A stretch of 64,000 nucleotides of DNA, taken from positions 692,001 to 756,000 of the forward strand of contig NZ_CP085524.1 of assembly GCF_004353525.1 (NCBI RefSeq). Reading direction: 5' to 3'. The notes beneath the pieces were generated by a model. That model was not told where the DNA came from. It saw only the letters and a list, made by a program, of their open reading frames with translations, and made no database searches. Made by a program: the position numbers and the translations under genes. This document shows positions 16,222-24,557 of the stretch, piece by piece. This DNA is from Zhaonella formicivorans (GTDB lineage Bacteria > Bacillota > DUOV01 > Zhaonellaceae). Each line of letters starts with the position of its first letter. The stretch's first letter is position 1.

Positions 16222-17277
16222 ATGCCCATTGATGATTTGTTAAATCAGGCAGTTAAGTTTAAGGCTTCTGATGTACATTTGACTGTAGGAAAGCCGCCGG
16301 TGTTCCGGATTAACGGCGATTTACAGCCCCAGCAAAGTTATGGTATTTTATTGCCCGAACACACCGAAGGGTTAGTAAAAGAAATTCTAGATGAAGAGAA
16401 GTTTAAGATTTTGGCCCAAAACGGAGAATTGGATTTTGCTTACTCTGTTCACGGTTTGGGAAGGTTCCGGGTGAATGCATTTTACCAACGGGGCACCGTC
16501 AGCATGGTGTTAAGACTGATTAATGCTGAAGTACCTGCCCTAGAGGAGCTAAATCTGCCTGCCGTACTTGTGGACTTGACCAAAAAGAATAAGGGCTTGG
16601 TGCTGGTAACAGGGCCCACCGGGAGCGGCAAATCCACCACCTTGGCGGCAATGGTTGACAGGATCAATTCTGAGCGCAGCTGCCATATTATCACTTTGGA
16701 GGACCCGATCGAGTACATGCACCAGCACAAAAAAAGCATAGTAAACCAGCGGGAAATCGGTTCCGATTCCAAAAGCTTTGCTACGGCCCTCAGGGCTGCG
16801 CTGCGCCAGGACCCTGATGTTATTATGGTGGGGGAGATGCGCGATTTAGAAACTATTGCTACTGCCCTTACCGCAGCCGAAACGGGCCACCTGGTTTTTG
16901 CCACATTACATACTGGAAGCGCTGCCCAGACCATTGACCGGATTATCGATGCTTTTCCGCCTCACCAGCAGTACCAAGTCCGGGTGCAGCTGGCAGAAAC
17001 ACTCCAGGGAATTATCTCCCAGCAGCTGCTCCCGCGCGTAGACTGTCCCGGGCGGGTGGCTGCAGTGGAGGTACTCATAGCTACGCCGGCTGTGCGCAAC
17101 CTGATCAGGGATGGGAAAACCCACCAGATTTACTCCAGCATTCAGACCGGAATGAAATACGGGATGCAAACAATGGATATGGCATTAAAAAACCTTTACC
17201 AGGCAGGTATAATCGGTCGCGAGGAGGTATACTTACGCGGCAGCGACCCAGCCAACGTGAATATAATGCTGGACTAA
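16222..17277 (+). CDS. pilT: Type IV pilus retraction ATPase PilT
   Basis: Cytoplasmic ATPase that disassembles the pilus and drives twitching. It has KASDVHLTVGKPPVFRINGDL, Walker A GPTGSGKSTTL at about 131, ALRQDPDVIMVGEMRD, the His box TGHLVFATLHT and the PilT-specific AIRNLIRE-type motif as TPAVRNLIRDGK. ATG 16222 with AGGAGGG just upstream gives 351 residues. It follows pilB after ten bases; a riboswitch separates it from pilC. Confidence 0.95.
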   Translation: MPIDDLLNQAVKFKASDVHLTVGKPPVFRINGDLQPQQSYGILLPEHTEGLVKEILDEEKFKILAQNGELDFAYSVHGLGRFRVNAFYQRGTVSMVLRLINAEVPALEELNLPAVLVDLTKKNKGLVLVTGPTGSGKSTTLAAMVDRINSERSCHIITLEDPIEYMHQHKKSIVNQREIGSDSKSFATALRAALRQDPDVIMVGEMRDLETIATALTAAETGHLVFATLHTGSAAQTIDRIIDAFPPHQQYQVRVQLAETLQGIISQQLLPRVDCPGRVAAVEVLIATPAVRNLIRDGKTHQIYSSIQTGMKYGMQTMDMALKNLYQAGIIGREEVYLRGSDPANVNIMLD

Positions 17278-17370
17278 AGGGTTGTAATAAAAAATGTACG
17301 GGCATAAAAAGGAATTTTAGACATGAAGGCGAATATATAGTCTGCACAGCCAAATAATGTGTTGATCCCC

Positions 17371-17453
17371 AAATATTAGGCAAACCTGTCGAAAGGCAGG
17401 GACGCAAAGCTGCGGACCTACAGACAAACAGTCTATGGTAGCCGGGCTGCCGA
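17371..17453 (+). promoter_or_regulatory. Cyclic di-GMP-I (GEMM) riboswitch
   Basis: The GEMM-I core is plain: AGGCAAACC, a GAAA tetraloop hairpin (CCTGTC-GAAA-GGCAGG), the invariant GGGACGCAAAGC, then GGACCTA...TATGGTAGC and the closing GGTAGC-CGG-GCTGCC stem. It lies in the 242-base gap between pilT and pilC, a known setting for this class because c-di-GMP controls pili. Its 3' stem (17441-17452) is also the 5' arm of the downstream terminator, so ligand binding should prevent termination (ON switch, by inference). Confidence 0.93.
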
Positions 17454-17488
17454 AGGTTTAATCATGTAACCCGGTACCCGGCTTTTTG
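17441..17488 (+). terminator. Riboswitch expression-platform terminator
   Basis: GCCGGG, CCG and GGTT (17441-17459) pair with AACC, CGG and CCCGGC (17469-17482), followed by TTTTT. The 5' arm is part of the aptamer's last helix, making the two folds mutually exclusive. Confidence 0.85.
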
Positions 17489-17519
17489 CGTACTCTTCAG
17501 CTTTAGGAAGTGTTTAGTA

Positions 17520-18725
17520 GTGCCAACTTATAGTTACCGCGCCAGGGATTTATCGGGACAGCAGGTGAAAGGCCTCCTGGAGGCGGAGAACAGGGAAGCC
17601 GCAGTGGAGAGGCTCCGGGAGCAGAAACTATTTATCACTGCAATCCACGAAGCGCGAGCCTCATCCATTACCTGGCGGACAATCAGACAGGAAAAAATCC
17701 CGGGCCGGCATATGGCGGTGTTTTGCCGCCAGTTTTCCACCATGATTAACGCCGGCTTGCCCGTTTTAACCTCATTGCTGATTTTAAAGGAGCAGACAGA
17801 GAACAGAACATTGCGCCAGGTAATAGGGCAGGTTGCCCAGGATTTGCAAAAGGGCGAAACCCTGGCTGATGCTTTCCGGGCCCATCCTAAGTTAATCCCT
17901 GACCTGATGGTCAATATGGTGGAGGCTGGGGAGGTTGGCGGCGTGTTGGACGAGGTGCTCTCAAGACTGGCTGTTCATTTTGAAAAAGAGCACGCTATGC
18001 GGGAAAAAGTAAGGTCTGCCATGACTTATCCGGTGGTAGTGCTATGTGTGGCATTATTGGCGGTGATTTTTCTTTTAACATTTGTTTTACCTGCCTTTCA
18101 AGGGATTTTAACAAATTTAGGAGTGGAAATGCCTTTTTTGACCAAGGTGATTCTGGGCATAAGCGCTTTCTTGCGCACCTTCTGGTATCTTGGCTTATTG
18201 TCCATAACACTTTTTGCCGTTGGAGTAAAAAAAAGCTTAGCAACCGAGCGGGGCAGAACAGTTTGGGATAAATTCACCCTTAAAGCGCCTGTATTGGGCG
18301 CTTTAACCCAGAAGGTGATCATTTCCCGCTTTGCCCGAACATTAGGGACTTTGTTAAAAGGTGGCGTTCCTATTCTCCAGGCTCTTGAGGTTGTTAAGCG
18401 CACTGCGGGTAACAGGGTTGTTGCTGAGGGAATTAGCAAGGCTCAGGTCAACATCAGGGATGGCGGGGGTATGGCTGGGCCCCTGGCCGAATGCGGAGTA
18501 TTTCCTCCCATGGTAATTCAAATGATCGCTATAGGGGAGGAAACGGGGGTGCTGGACAGCTTGCTGGAGAAACTCAGCGACTTCTATGACGGGGAAGTGG
18601 ACAACATGGTCAGCAGGCTCTCCAGCATTATCGAACCGCTGATGATCCTCTTTTTAGGCGGTATAGTTGGTTTCATCATTTTGGCAATCCTGTTGCCGAT
18701 GTTTAAGATTATTGGTTCTATTTAA
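17520..18725 (+). CDS. pilC: Type IV pilus inner-membrane platform protein PilC
   Basis: Polytopic platform protein (GspF family) that couples the ATPases to pilin subunits in the membrane. Two GspF domains are seen, each with a helical cytoplasmic part (MAVFCRQFSTMINAGLPV; ISRFARTLGTLLKGGVP) followed by membrane helices (YPVVVLCVALLAVIFLLTF; MILFLGGIVGFIILAILLP). 401 residues. GTG 17520 follows AGGAAG. It is the first gene after the c-di-GMP riboswitch, so its expression, and probably that of pilA and beyond, depends on the switch. Confidence 0.94.
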   Translation: MPTYSYRARDLSGQQVKGLLEAENREAAVERLREQKLFITAIHEARASSITWRTIRQEKIPGRHMAVFCRQFSTMINAGLPVLTSLLILKEQTENRTLRQVIGQVAQDLQKGETLADAFRAHPKLIPDLMVNMVEAGEVGGVLDEVLSRLAVHFEKEHAMREKVRSAMTYPVVVLCVALLAVIFLLTFVLPAFQGILTNLGVEMPFLTKVILGISAFLRTFWYLGLLSITLFAVGVKKSLATERGRTVWDKFTLKAPVLGALTQKVIISRFARTLGTLLKGGVPILQALEVVKRTAGNRVVAEGISKAQVNIRDGGGMAGPLAECGVFPPMVIQMIAIGEETGVLDSLLEKLSDFYDGEVDNMVSRLSSIIEPLMILFLGGIVGFIILAILLPMFKIIGSI

Positions 18726-18753
18726 GTGGGAAACCGGGAAAGGAGGTGAAACC

Positions 18754-19143
18754 ATGCTGAAATGGTTTAGGAAGCTGCTGAAGGATGAGAAGGGCTTTAC
18801 TTTGATTGAGCTAATGGTGGTAGTTGTAATCATTGGTATTTTAGCGGCCATTGCGGTTCCGGCTTTTTCGAATTCCTCAGATAAGGCTAAGGTGAGCAAG
18901 GCGAAAGCAGATCTTAGAACTCTGGAAAGTGCTTTGGCTGTATACTATGCTGAAAATAACTTTTACCCAAATAGTCTTAATGATTTGGTGACAGGTAAAT
19001 ATATTAAACGACTGCCAAAAGATCCTTGGGATAATGATTATGTATATTCTATCAGCTCTGGAAGTTATAACTTATATTCCAAAGGATCAGATGAAGATGA
19101 TGATAATGGAGAAGCTGGTGATATAAATTCTAGAGACTTATAA
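18754..19143 (+). CDS. pilA: Major type IV pilin (PilA/GspG-like)
   Basis: Prepilin of 129 residues. A short charged leader ends at the prepilin peptidase site KG/FTLIELMVVVVIIGILAAIAVPAF, with Glu at mature position 5. The body resembles GspG-type pilins (KADLRTLESALAVYYAENNFYP...LPKDPWDNDYVYSI) and ends with an acidic DEDDDNGEAGD segment that may bind calcium. ATG 18754 lies after a perfect AAAGGAGGTGA, the strongest RBS in the locus, fitting a highly expressed subunit. A large palindrome and a terminator follow. Confidence 0.92.
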   Translation: MLKWFRKLLKDEKGFTLIELMVVVVIIGILAAIAVPAFSNSSDKAKVSKAKADLRTLESALAVYYAENNFYPNSLNDLVTGKYIKRLPKDPWDNDYVYSISSGSYNLYSKGSDEDDDNGEAGDINSRDL

Positions 19144-19146
19144 ACT

Positions 19147-19186
19147 TATATATATATATAATATACGTATATTATATATATATATA
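19147..19186. repeat. 40-bp perfect AT palindrome
   Basis: Two exact 20-base arms of alternating T/A meet at ACGT (19165-19168), three bases after the pilA stop. As DNA it could extrude as a cruciform; as RNA it would form a hairpin at the 3' end of pilA mRNA. Confidence 0.85.
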
Positions 19187-19194
19187 TGATTTAC

Positions 19195-19214
19195 GGCAGG
19201 GCAAAAGCCCTGCC
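19195..19214 (+). terminator. Hairpin after pilA
   Basis: GGCAGGGC-AAAA-GCCCTGCC, a perfect eight-pair stem followed by TTACTCTATA. Together with the palindrome it probably terminates or processes most pilA transcripts, leaving pilD at a lower level. Confidence 0.7.
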
Positions 19215-19248
19215 TTACTCTATATGCTAAGTTAACTTGAGGTGTCAA

Positions 19249-19992
19249 ATGCTTTATTTATTTACCTTCTTCTTTGGCCTAATCATCGGCAGCTTCCTTA
19301 ACGTCTGCATAAATCGTATTCCCAGAGGCGAATCTATTGTTGCACCGTCTTCCCGCTGCGAAAGCTGCGGAGTGAGGCTTAAGCCCTGGGATTTGGTGCC
19401 GGTGCTTAGCTGGCTGCTGTTACGGGGCAGATGCCGCTACTGCGGGGCAACAGTATCTCCCAAATATCTTATAGTCGAGCTGTTAACAGGTTCCCTGTTT
19501 GTTTCGCTCTTGGCTGTTAAGGGTTTATCAGCTGAACTTATTCCTTATTTAACATTAACTTCTATTTTAGTTGTCGTTGGTTTCACTGATCTGGAACATT
19601 ACCTCATTCCCAACAAGGTAATTATTGCCGGTTTTGTTTTGGGTGCGGGATTACATATCTTTTTCCGGCATTTGGATTGGAAGGATATTTTCTTAGGCTT
19701 TTTGGCCGGGGGAAGCATACTTTATCTTTTGGCTGTGCTCAGTAAAGGGGGCATGGGGGGCGGCGACATCAAGCTGGCTGCCCTGCTGGGGTTTTACCTT
19801 GGCTGGCAAGGGGTGCTGCTTACCCTCTTTTTAGGCGCTTTGCTGGCTTCCGTTACAGGAATTTGGTTAATAATTCTGGGCAAAAAAAGCAGGAAGGACC
19901 CTCTGCCTTTTGGAGTTTTTTTAAGCATTGCTGCAATGATTTCCATGCTGTATGGCGGAAATATTTTAACTTGCTATTTAAATGCTTTATAA
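19249..19992 (+). CDS. pilD: Prepilin peptidase / N-methyltransferase PilD
   Basis: Polytopic aspartic protease that cuts prepilin leaders and N-methylates the new Phe. The N-terminal zinc site is present (CESC...CRYC), after GSFLNVCINRIPRGESIVAPSSRC. The two catalytic aspartates lie in TDLEHYLIPN and GGMGGGDIKLAA. ATG 19249 after TTGAGGTG gives 247 residues. It should process PilA and the four pseudopilins that follow. Confidence 0.94.
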   Translation: MLYLFTFFFGLIIGSFLNVCINRIPRGESIVAPSSRCESCGVRLKPWDLVPVLSWLLLRGRCRYCGATVSPKYLIVELLTGSLFVSLLAVKGLSAELIPYLTLTSILVVVGFTDLEHYLIPNKVIIAGFVLGAGLHIFFRHLDWKDIFLGFLAGGSILYLLAVLSKGGMGGGDIKLAALLGFYLGWQGVLLTLFLGALLASVTGIWLIILGKKSRKDPLPFGVFLSIAAMISMLYGGNILTCYLNAL

Positions 19993-20125
19993 CTAATTTG
20001 TATTATCTTCCTTGAGACTAACATGAAAGCAGCTACAAACTTATAAGGCAAAATTTACCTGGCTTTCCGGAAGTGCAGGAAATAATTAAGAAGTTGTCGA
20101 ATTGGCTTATAAGAGGTCGATTAAG

Positions 20126-20602
20126 ATGTCTAGCTTCCCGGTAAAACAAGAACAGGGGTACACGTTCCTGGAAATCATGATAGTGGTAGTTTTGATTGGC
20201 TTGTTCTCTACTGTGGCTTCACCTGCTGTGGAAAGTGTTGTTGCCCGCCAGAGGCTGATAGCAGCGGTCAGAACTATGACCGTTCATTTGCGTGAAGCTC
20301 AACAATTAGCCATTTCCAGGGAGCAAAGTGTCACTGTTTTGTTTCGCAGGTATAACAGCTTGGCTCTGCCAAACTCTTATACAATCAGGTTTTCCCCTTC
20401 GGAAATTTATGCTACCGAACGTTTGGAAGATGGAATTATCCTGGCTTATACAAGCTTTGCAAATCAGATGCTTGTCTTTAATACTCTTGGCGCAGCTAAT
20501 GCGGGACATGTTCGGCTGGAAAACAGCAGAGGAGACAGGATGTATATAATTGTTGACCAAGTTGGAAGGGTGAGAACCAGCGATGTTCCGCCAAGTACTT
20601 AA
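20126..20602 (+). CDS. GspH/FimT-type minor pseudopilin
   Basis: Prepilin-like protein of 158 residues with cleavage motif QG/YTFLEIMIVVVLIGLFSTVASPA (Tyr at +1, Glu at +5). The pattern RQRLIAAVRTMTVHLREAQQLAISREQSVTV is that of GspH/FimT pseudopilins, which prime pilus assembly. ATG 20126 with AGAGGT upstream is preferred to TTG 20102. It overlaps the next gene by 20 bases. Confidence 0.85.
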   Translation: MSSFPVKQEQGYTFLEIMIVVVLIGLFSTVASPAVESVVARQRLIAAVRTMTVHLREAQQLAISREQSVTVLFRRYNSLALPNSYTIRFSPSEIYATERLEDGIILAYTSFANQMLVFNTLGAANAGHVRLENSRGDRMYIIVDQVGRVRTSDVPPST

Positions 20603-20963
20603 AGAAGAAAGGGGTTTTACCCTCGTTGAATTGATGATAGCGGTTATAATTATGTCCGTGGCATTAATTCCAATGTTTTCAATGTTTGATTTCGCAGTCA
20701 AATCACAGCAACAAGGTGAAATGGAATTACATGCACTGTATTTAAGTCAAGGAAAGATGGAAGAGCTACTGGCCGATTATTACCAGAACAAAGCTTTTTT
20801 AACACCGGAAGCCAAAAGCGAACAAATAAACGGGTATACTGTCAGCACTTATATTGGGGTTCCTTCCGGAAATTTGCAGGAAATTCAGGTTGCTGTTTCA
20901 TATACTTTTCATGGGAAGCAAAAAAAAGTTAGCTTGACTACAAAGGTGGTAGAATACCCATGA
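20583..20963 (+). CDS. PilV/GspI-like minor pseudopilin
   Basis: Prepilin-like protein of 126 residues: RG/FTLVELMIAVIIMSVALIPMFSMFD is the cleavage site and hydrophobic stalk, followed by a small domain. The stalk lacks the proline/alanine pattern of major pilins. It is translationally coupled to its neighbours (20-base overlap upstream, four-base overlap downstream) and is probably part of the priming tip complex. Confidence 0.8.
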   Translation: MFRQVLKEERGFTLVELMIAVIIMSVALIPMFSMFDFAVKSQQQGEMELHALYLSQGKMEELLADYYQNKAFLTPEAKSEQINGYTVSTYIGVPSGNLQEIQVAVSYTFHGKQKKVSLTTKVVEYP

Positions 20964-21436
20964 AGGTGATTCAAAACGAAAAAGGGTTGACCTTTGTGGA
21001 ATTGCTGGTAACCATGACCATATTTGGCTTGATCATAATTTCCTTATACGGCCTTTTAGATTCGGGGTTACAGTTGTTTAAAAAATATGATTCACGCCTG
21101 GAGCAATTACAGCATATGCGGGTTGCCATGGAAACTATCGGACGAGATTTAAGGGCAGCTCAGTCGGCTGCATTTAATCAAAATTTAAAACAGCTGACAC
21201 TGAGTGTTTACGGCAAAACGGTGAAATACGGTCTGGAAAGTGAAAATATTTACGGCCCCTCAGGATTAAGGGGCAAGCAGTTATGGAAAGATACCCAAAA
21301 CCAGCCTTTAGCCAGTTATCTGGATGACTTTACAGTAAAAATTGAAAACTATTTTGTTGAAGTTACCTTGGCTGCCAAAAGCCCTGAGGGTAAAACATTG
21401 GTATTAAAAAATTCATTTGCTTTAAGAAATAAATGA
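20960..21436 (+). CDS. PilW/GspJ-like minor pseudopilin
   Basis: Prepilin-like protein of 158 residues with KG/LTFVELLVTMTIFGLIIISLYGLLDSG at the N-terminus and MRVAMETIGRDLRAAQSA, a GspJ/PilW-type helix, next. It is the third in a tightly packed run of minor pilins and probably sits in the pilus tip. A four-base ATGA overlap links it to the preceding gene. Confidence 0.8.
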   Translation: MKVIQNEKGLTFVELLVTMTIFGLIIISLYGLLDSGLQLFKKYDSRLEQLQHMRVAMETIGRDLRAAQSAAFNQNLKQLTLSVYGKTVKYGLESENIYGPSGLRGKQLWKDTQNQPLASYLDDFTVKIENYFVEVTLAAKSPEGKTLVLKNSFALRNK

Positions 21437-21452
21437 TAACGGGAGCGGAATA

Positions 21453-22856
21453 ATGTACCTTGATAATTCCAGAGGTTCTGCTTTCATAGCTGCCATCATG
21501 GCAGTGCTCATTGTGCTGACCCTTGGCCTTGGAGTTTTATCTATGGCTACCAGCGAGGGCAAAATTTCCAATAATCATCTCAAATCGACACAAGCTTTTT
21601 ATATTGCGGAAGCAGGAATAGCAGAAGCGGTTAGTGTGCTTCTGGACAACCCGGATGCGCCAGAGGGAGAAATAATTAACAAAACTATTGGGGCTGGCAC
21701 AGCAGTTGTTAATTTAGACTGGTCGGGAAACATAGCTACTTTGACTTCAGTGGGAAGAGTGGGGGAAACAAAAAGGACTGTAACGGAAAAAGTTAAAGTT
21801 ATTGCCCAGTCCGCTCTTAAAAGCGCCATAACCTCCTTTCAAGGTTCAAACGGTTGGTTTACTTTAGGCAATAACATTGAGATCGACGGGGATATCAGCA
21901 CCGGGGTTGGCATAACGATAGGCAATAACGTTAACATCGACGGACTGATTTATTCAAATCGGGAACAATGGGTTGCGCCTATTTATCAGGATAAGTTGAT
22001 TGTTGATGAGGATTTGGCTTTACCGGAATTTCCGGAGTTACAGGAAATTCCCGCTTGGCAAAAACCAGGTGATTTAGGTACTCCTGTTGTATATGGATAT
22101 GTGAACGATGCTGATAAGTTTGCAACAGGAGCTAAATATTATCAAGCCGATACCGTTATTCTTGACAAGGGCCTGGAACTCAATGGGGTATATATTGAAT
22201 GTACTTATTTATCCTTGCCTACGAATCATAAATATAGCGGTATAACTTTTGATCTAACCGGGAGCTCCGGTAGTATATCGGTCGGCCAGAAGACGGAGCT
22301 GAATAATGTCAACTTAATTTCCGATTCCATCACTATTAGCAACAACGTTGTAATTAGAAATTCCACAGTCCAGGGAAAGACGATTAACGTTGGAAACGGC
22401 GCAGTGCTGGAAAACGTCAAATTACTTGCCGAAACAAGTGTTAATATAGGCAACAACTCAGTAATGAAAAATGCTACAATTCAGGGAAAGACTATTACCA
22501 TTGGAAATAACGTCTTGCTGGAAAACGTCAAAATACTTGCTGAATCAAGTGTGACTATTGGCACTAGCGATAGTAAGCCTAAGAAACCTGAAGATATTCC
22601 AAATGTAGGTTATATAATAAGCAATGGTACTATAACTTTAGGTAATTTCAGTTTACGAGGCTACATTCTCTCCCATAGTCAATTAACTGTAAGTAATAAT
22701 AGCTTTATTGTAGGGGCTATTGGGGCCGGAGGTTTGACCATAGGCAATAATACGGAAATCATCGCTTCCAACAACACTGGGGCACCTGTCCCTCCGTCCA
22801 TGGGCGGAGTGGAAATAACCAAACAAAGTTGGTCCGAAGGGATGGTTAGTCAATAA
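21453..22856 (+). CDS. PilX-N-domain pilus protein with predicted beta-helix repeats
   Basis: A 467-residue protein with one N-terminal membrane helix (GSAFIAAIMAVLIVLTLGLGVLSMA) and the PilX-like segment STQAFYIAEAGIAEAV; there is no classical GFTLxE cleavage site. From about residue 130 onward it contains many short repeats of the type hxIGNNVxI/L (for example TLGNNIEIDGD, TIGNNVNIDGL, NVGNGAVLENVKLLAE, TIGNNVLLENVKILAE), typical of a right- or left-handed beta-helix. It lacks a recognisable adhesin domain but, at the end of the minor pilin run, is a good candidate for a large pilus-tip protein. Confidence 0.75.
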   Translation: MYLDNSRGSAFIAAIMAVLIVLTLGLGVLSMATSEGKISNNHLKSTQAFYIAEAGIAEAVSVLLDNPDAPEGEIINKTIGAGTAVVNLDWSGNIATLTSVGRVGETKRTVTEKVKVIAQSALKSAITSFQGSNGWFTLGNNIEIDGDISTGVGITIGNNVNIDGLIYSNREQWVAPIYQDKLIVDEDLALPEFPELQEIPAWQKPGDLGTPVVYGYVNDADKFATGAKYYQADTVILDKGLELNGVYIECTYLSLPTNHKYSGITFDLTGSSGSISVGQKTELNNVNLISDSITISNNVVIRNSTVQGKTINVGNGAVLENVKLLAETSVNIGNNSVMKNATIQGKTITIGNNVLLENVKILAESSVTIGTSDSKPKKPEDIPNVGYIISNGTITLGNFSLRGYILSHSQLTVSNNSFIVGAIGAGGLTIGNNTEIIASNNTGAPVPPSMGGVEITKQSWSEGMVSQ

Positions 22857-22937
22857 GTTGCTCAATATCTCTATGAAAAAATATCAATTGTGTGCGGAGG
22901 CTGATGATTTACACATTTGCAGGAAGGAGGGGGTTAC

Positions 22938-24008
22938 ATGCGTGCATGGAAAAAATTTTTTAATAAAATCCGTCCCACCATCGGCATCGATATCGGTTCA
23001 ACCAGCATTAAAACCGTTGAACTGCATGGCAATAGCCGTAACTTGCAACTGGTCAGTTCTCATCGCCGAATTACCCCTCCTGATGCTATAGTTGACGGGG
23101 TAATTAGTAATCCCGGAGCTGTAGTTAAAGAATTGAATGAAATTGTTGAACACCAAGGCTGGCAGGGACGTCAGGTAGTCACTGCTATTGGGGGCAGGAA
23201 GGTTGTAATCCGGCACCTGAAACTGCCTGTAATGCCTGATTCAGAACTGAAGCAAGCGGTCCATTGGGAAGCTGAAAAATACTTGCCTTTCGGCAAGCAA
23301 GAGTTAGTGCTTGACTTTGCTAGCTTGGGTCAGGTCGGGGGCGAGAGTGGTAAACAGCTTTTGATTCTTTTGGCTATCGTACCTAAGGAAGTGGCTATGG
23401 GTTATTACGAAGTATGCAGTGCCGCCGGATTGGATTTGGTGGCTATCGATATTATCCCTTTAGCCCTGCAAAGAGCTCTTTTTTTTGCGGAAACCAATGC
23501 CCAGGAAATTGCGGTAGCCGATATAGGGGCAGAATTGACTACTTTCAGTGTAATCTCGGCTGGAAAAGTGAGTTTTGCCAGGACTATCGCCGCTGCGGGC
23601 CGCTCTATTAACAAGGCTATTGCCAATTCATTTAACTTGGAAGTTGCCGCTGCCCAAGAATTGAAGGAAAAAGCAAGTGACGTTTTTGAAATTAAAAGTC
23701 CTGAAATGAAAGCAACAGAGTTCCCTGGTCTGGAGGTCATAATCCGGGACAGTTTGTTGGAATTGGCTCAGGAGTTGCGCCGTTCTATTGATTTTTGGCG
23801 GACCCAAAGCAATGGAAAAAATATTGCCAAGCTAATTTTGACCGGAGGCACTGCCCGTTTGACGGGGATAGACCGCCTTCTCAGCCAGGAACTGGAACTT
23901 CCTGTAGAAATAGGCCATCCTTTAAAACATTTGCTTGACTCAGGAAAAGTACTGGAGCCGGATTTTGCTGTAGCCAGCGGTCTGGCAATGAGAGGAGTAG
24001 GGGATTAA
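22938..24008 (+). CDS. pilM: Type IV pilus assembly protein PilM
   Basis: Actin-like cytoplasmic ATPase that forms the inner-membrane alignment complex with PilN and PilO. The nucleotide-binding phosphate loops are GIDIGSTSIKTVEL near the N-terminus and VADIGAELTTFSV in the middle, with LILTGGTARLTGI at the end. ATG 22938 with GGAGGGGG upstream gives 356 residues; a longer in-frame start is unsupported. pilN follows directly. Confidence 0.93.
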   Translation: MRAWKKFFNKIRPTIGIDIGSTSIKTVELHGNSRNLQLVSSHRRITPPDAIVDGVISNPGAVVKELNEIVEHQGWQGRQVVTAIGGRKVVIRHLKLPVMPDSELKQAVHWEAEKYLPFGKQELVLDFASLGQVGGESGKQLLILLAIVPKEVAMGYYEVCSAAGLDLVAIDIIPLALQRALFFAETNAQEIAVADIGAELTTFSVISAGKVSFARTIAAAGRSINKAIANSFNLEVAAAQELKEKASDVFEIKSPEMKATEFPGLEVIIRDSLLELAQELRRSIDFWRTQSNGKNIAKLILTGGTARLTGIDRLLSQELELPVEIGHPLKHLLDSGKVLEPDFAVASGLAMRGVGD

Positions 24009-24557
24009 ATGGCGGCCCGGATCAATTTACTGCCTGTTGAATTGCGGCAGGATTTGCCCGTTGATTGGCAGAGGCTCTTGCCCAAAGTGGCAATTATTGC
24101 CGTAGTTACCGCAGTCATAAGTGCTTATCTGTTCTTTTTGGGGTTTAGCTTTACCTTAAAAGTGCAAGAGCAAAAGCTTGATCGTCAGTTAGCAACCCTG
24201 GAACCTCGCATGAAAGAGGCACGGGAAGCACAACATTCCATTGCTGCCTTGGAAAAGCAAAAAATGCAGCTTGAGGAGATTCTGCGGAAAAGAACCGAAT
24301 GGAGCCAAATCTTGTTGGAAATTAATGATATATTGCCGCAAAACACCTGGTTGACGTCTTTAAGTGTTGACGGGGAAGGGAGATTAGTTTTACAAGGAAA
24401 ATCATTGGACCTCACTGCACTTGGTGTGTTTGTCCATGAATTGAACCGCTTGCCCTATTTCACAGCAGCCAAGCTCACGCAAGCTGAATCCGGCACGGAA
24501 GGGGAAACGGCGGTAATAAATTTCCAGATAGTTGCGGCAGTTGGAAAAGGAAGATGA
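24009..24557 (+). CDS. pilN: Type IV pilus assembly protein PilN
   Basis: Bitopic membrane protein of 182 residues: the cytoplasmic INLLP motif near the N-terminus (AARINLLPVELR) docks into PilM, then one membrane helix (VAIIAVVTAVISAYLFFLGF), a coiled coil and a small ferredoxin-like domain. It starts at the base after the pilM stop and overlaps pilO by four bases. Confidence 0.92.
   Translation: MAARINLLPVELRQDLPVDWQRLLPKVAIIAVVTAVISAYLFFLGFSFTLKVQEQKLDRQLATLEPRMKEAREAQHSIAALEKQKMQLEEILRKRTEWSQILLEINDILPQNTWLTSLSVDGEGRLVLQGKSLDLTALGVFVHELNRLPYFTAAKLTQAESGTEGETAVINFQIVAAVGKGR

Noticed and set aside
22201-22600. Short repeated DNA segments in the PilX-N gene as a possible CRISPR or satellite
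   Set aside because: The repeats are degenerate, in frame and encode beta-helix strands; there are no constant repeats with variable spacers. No CRISPR array was seen anywhere in the window.
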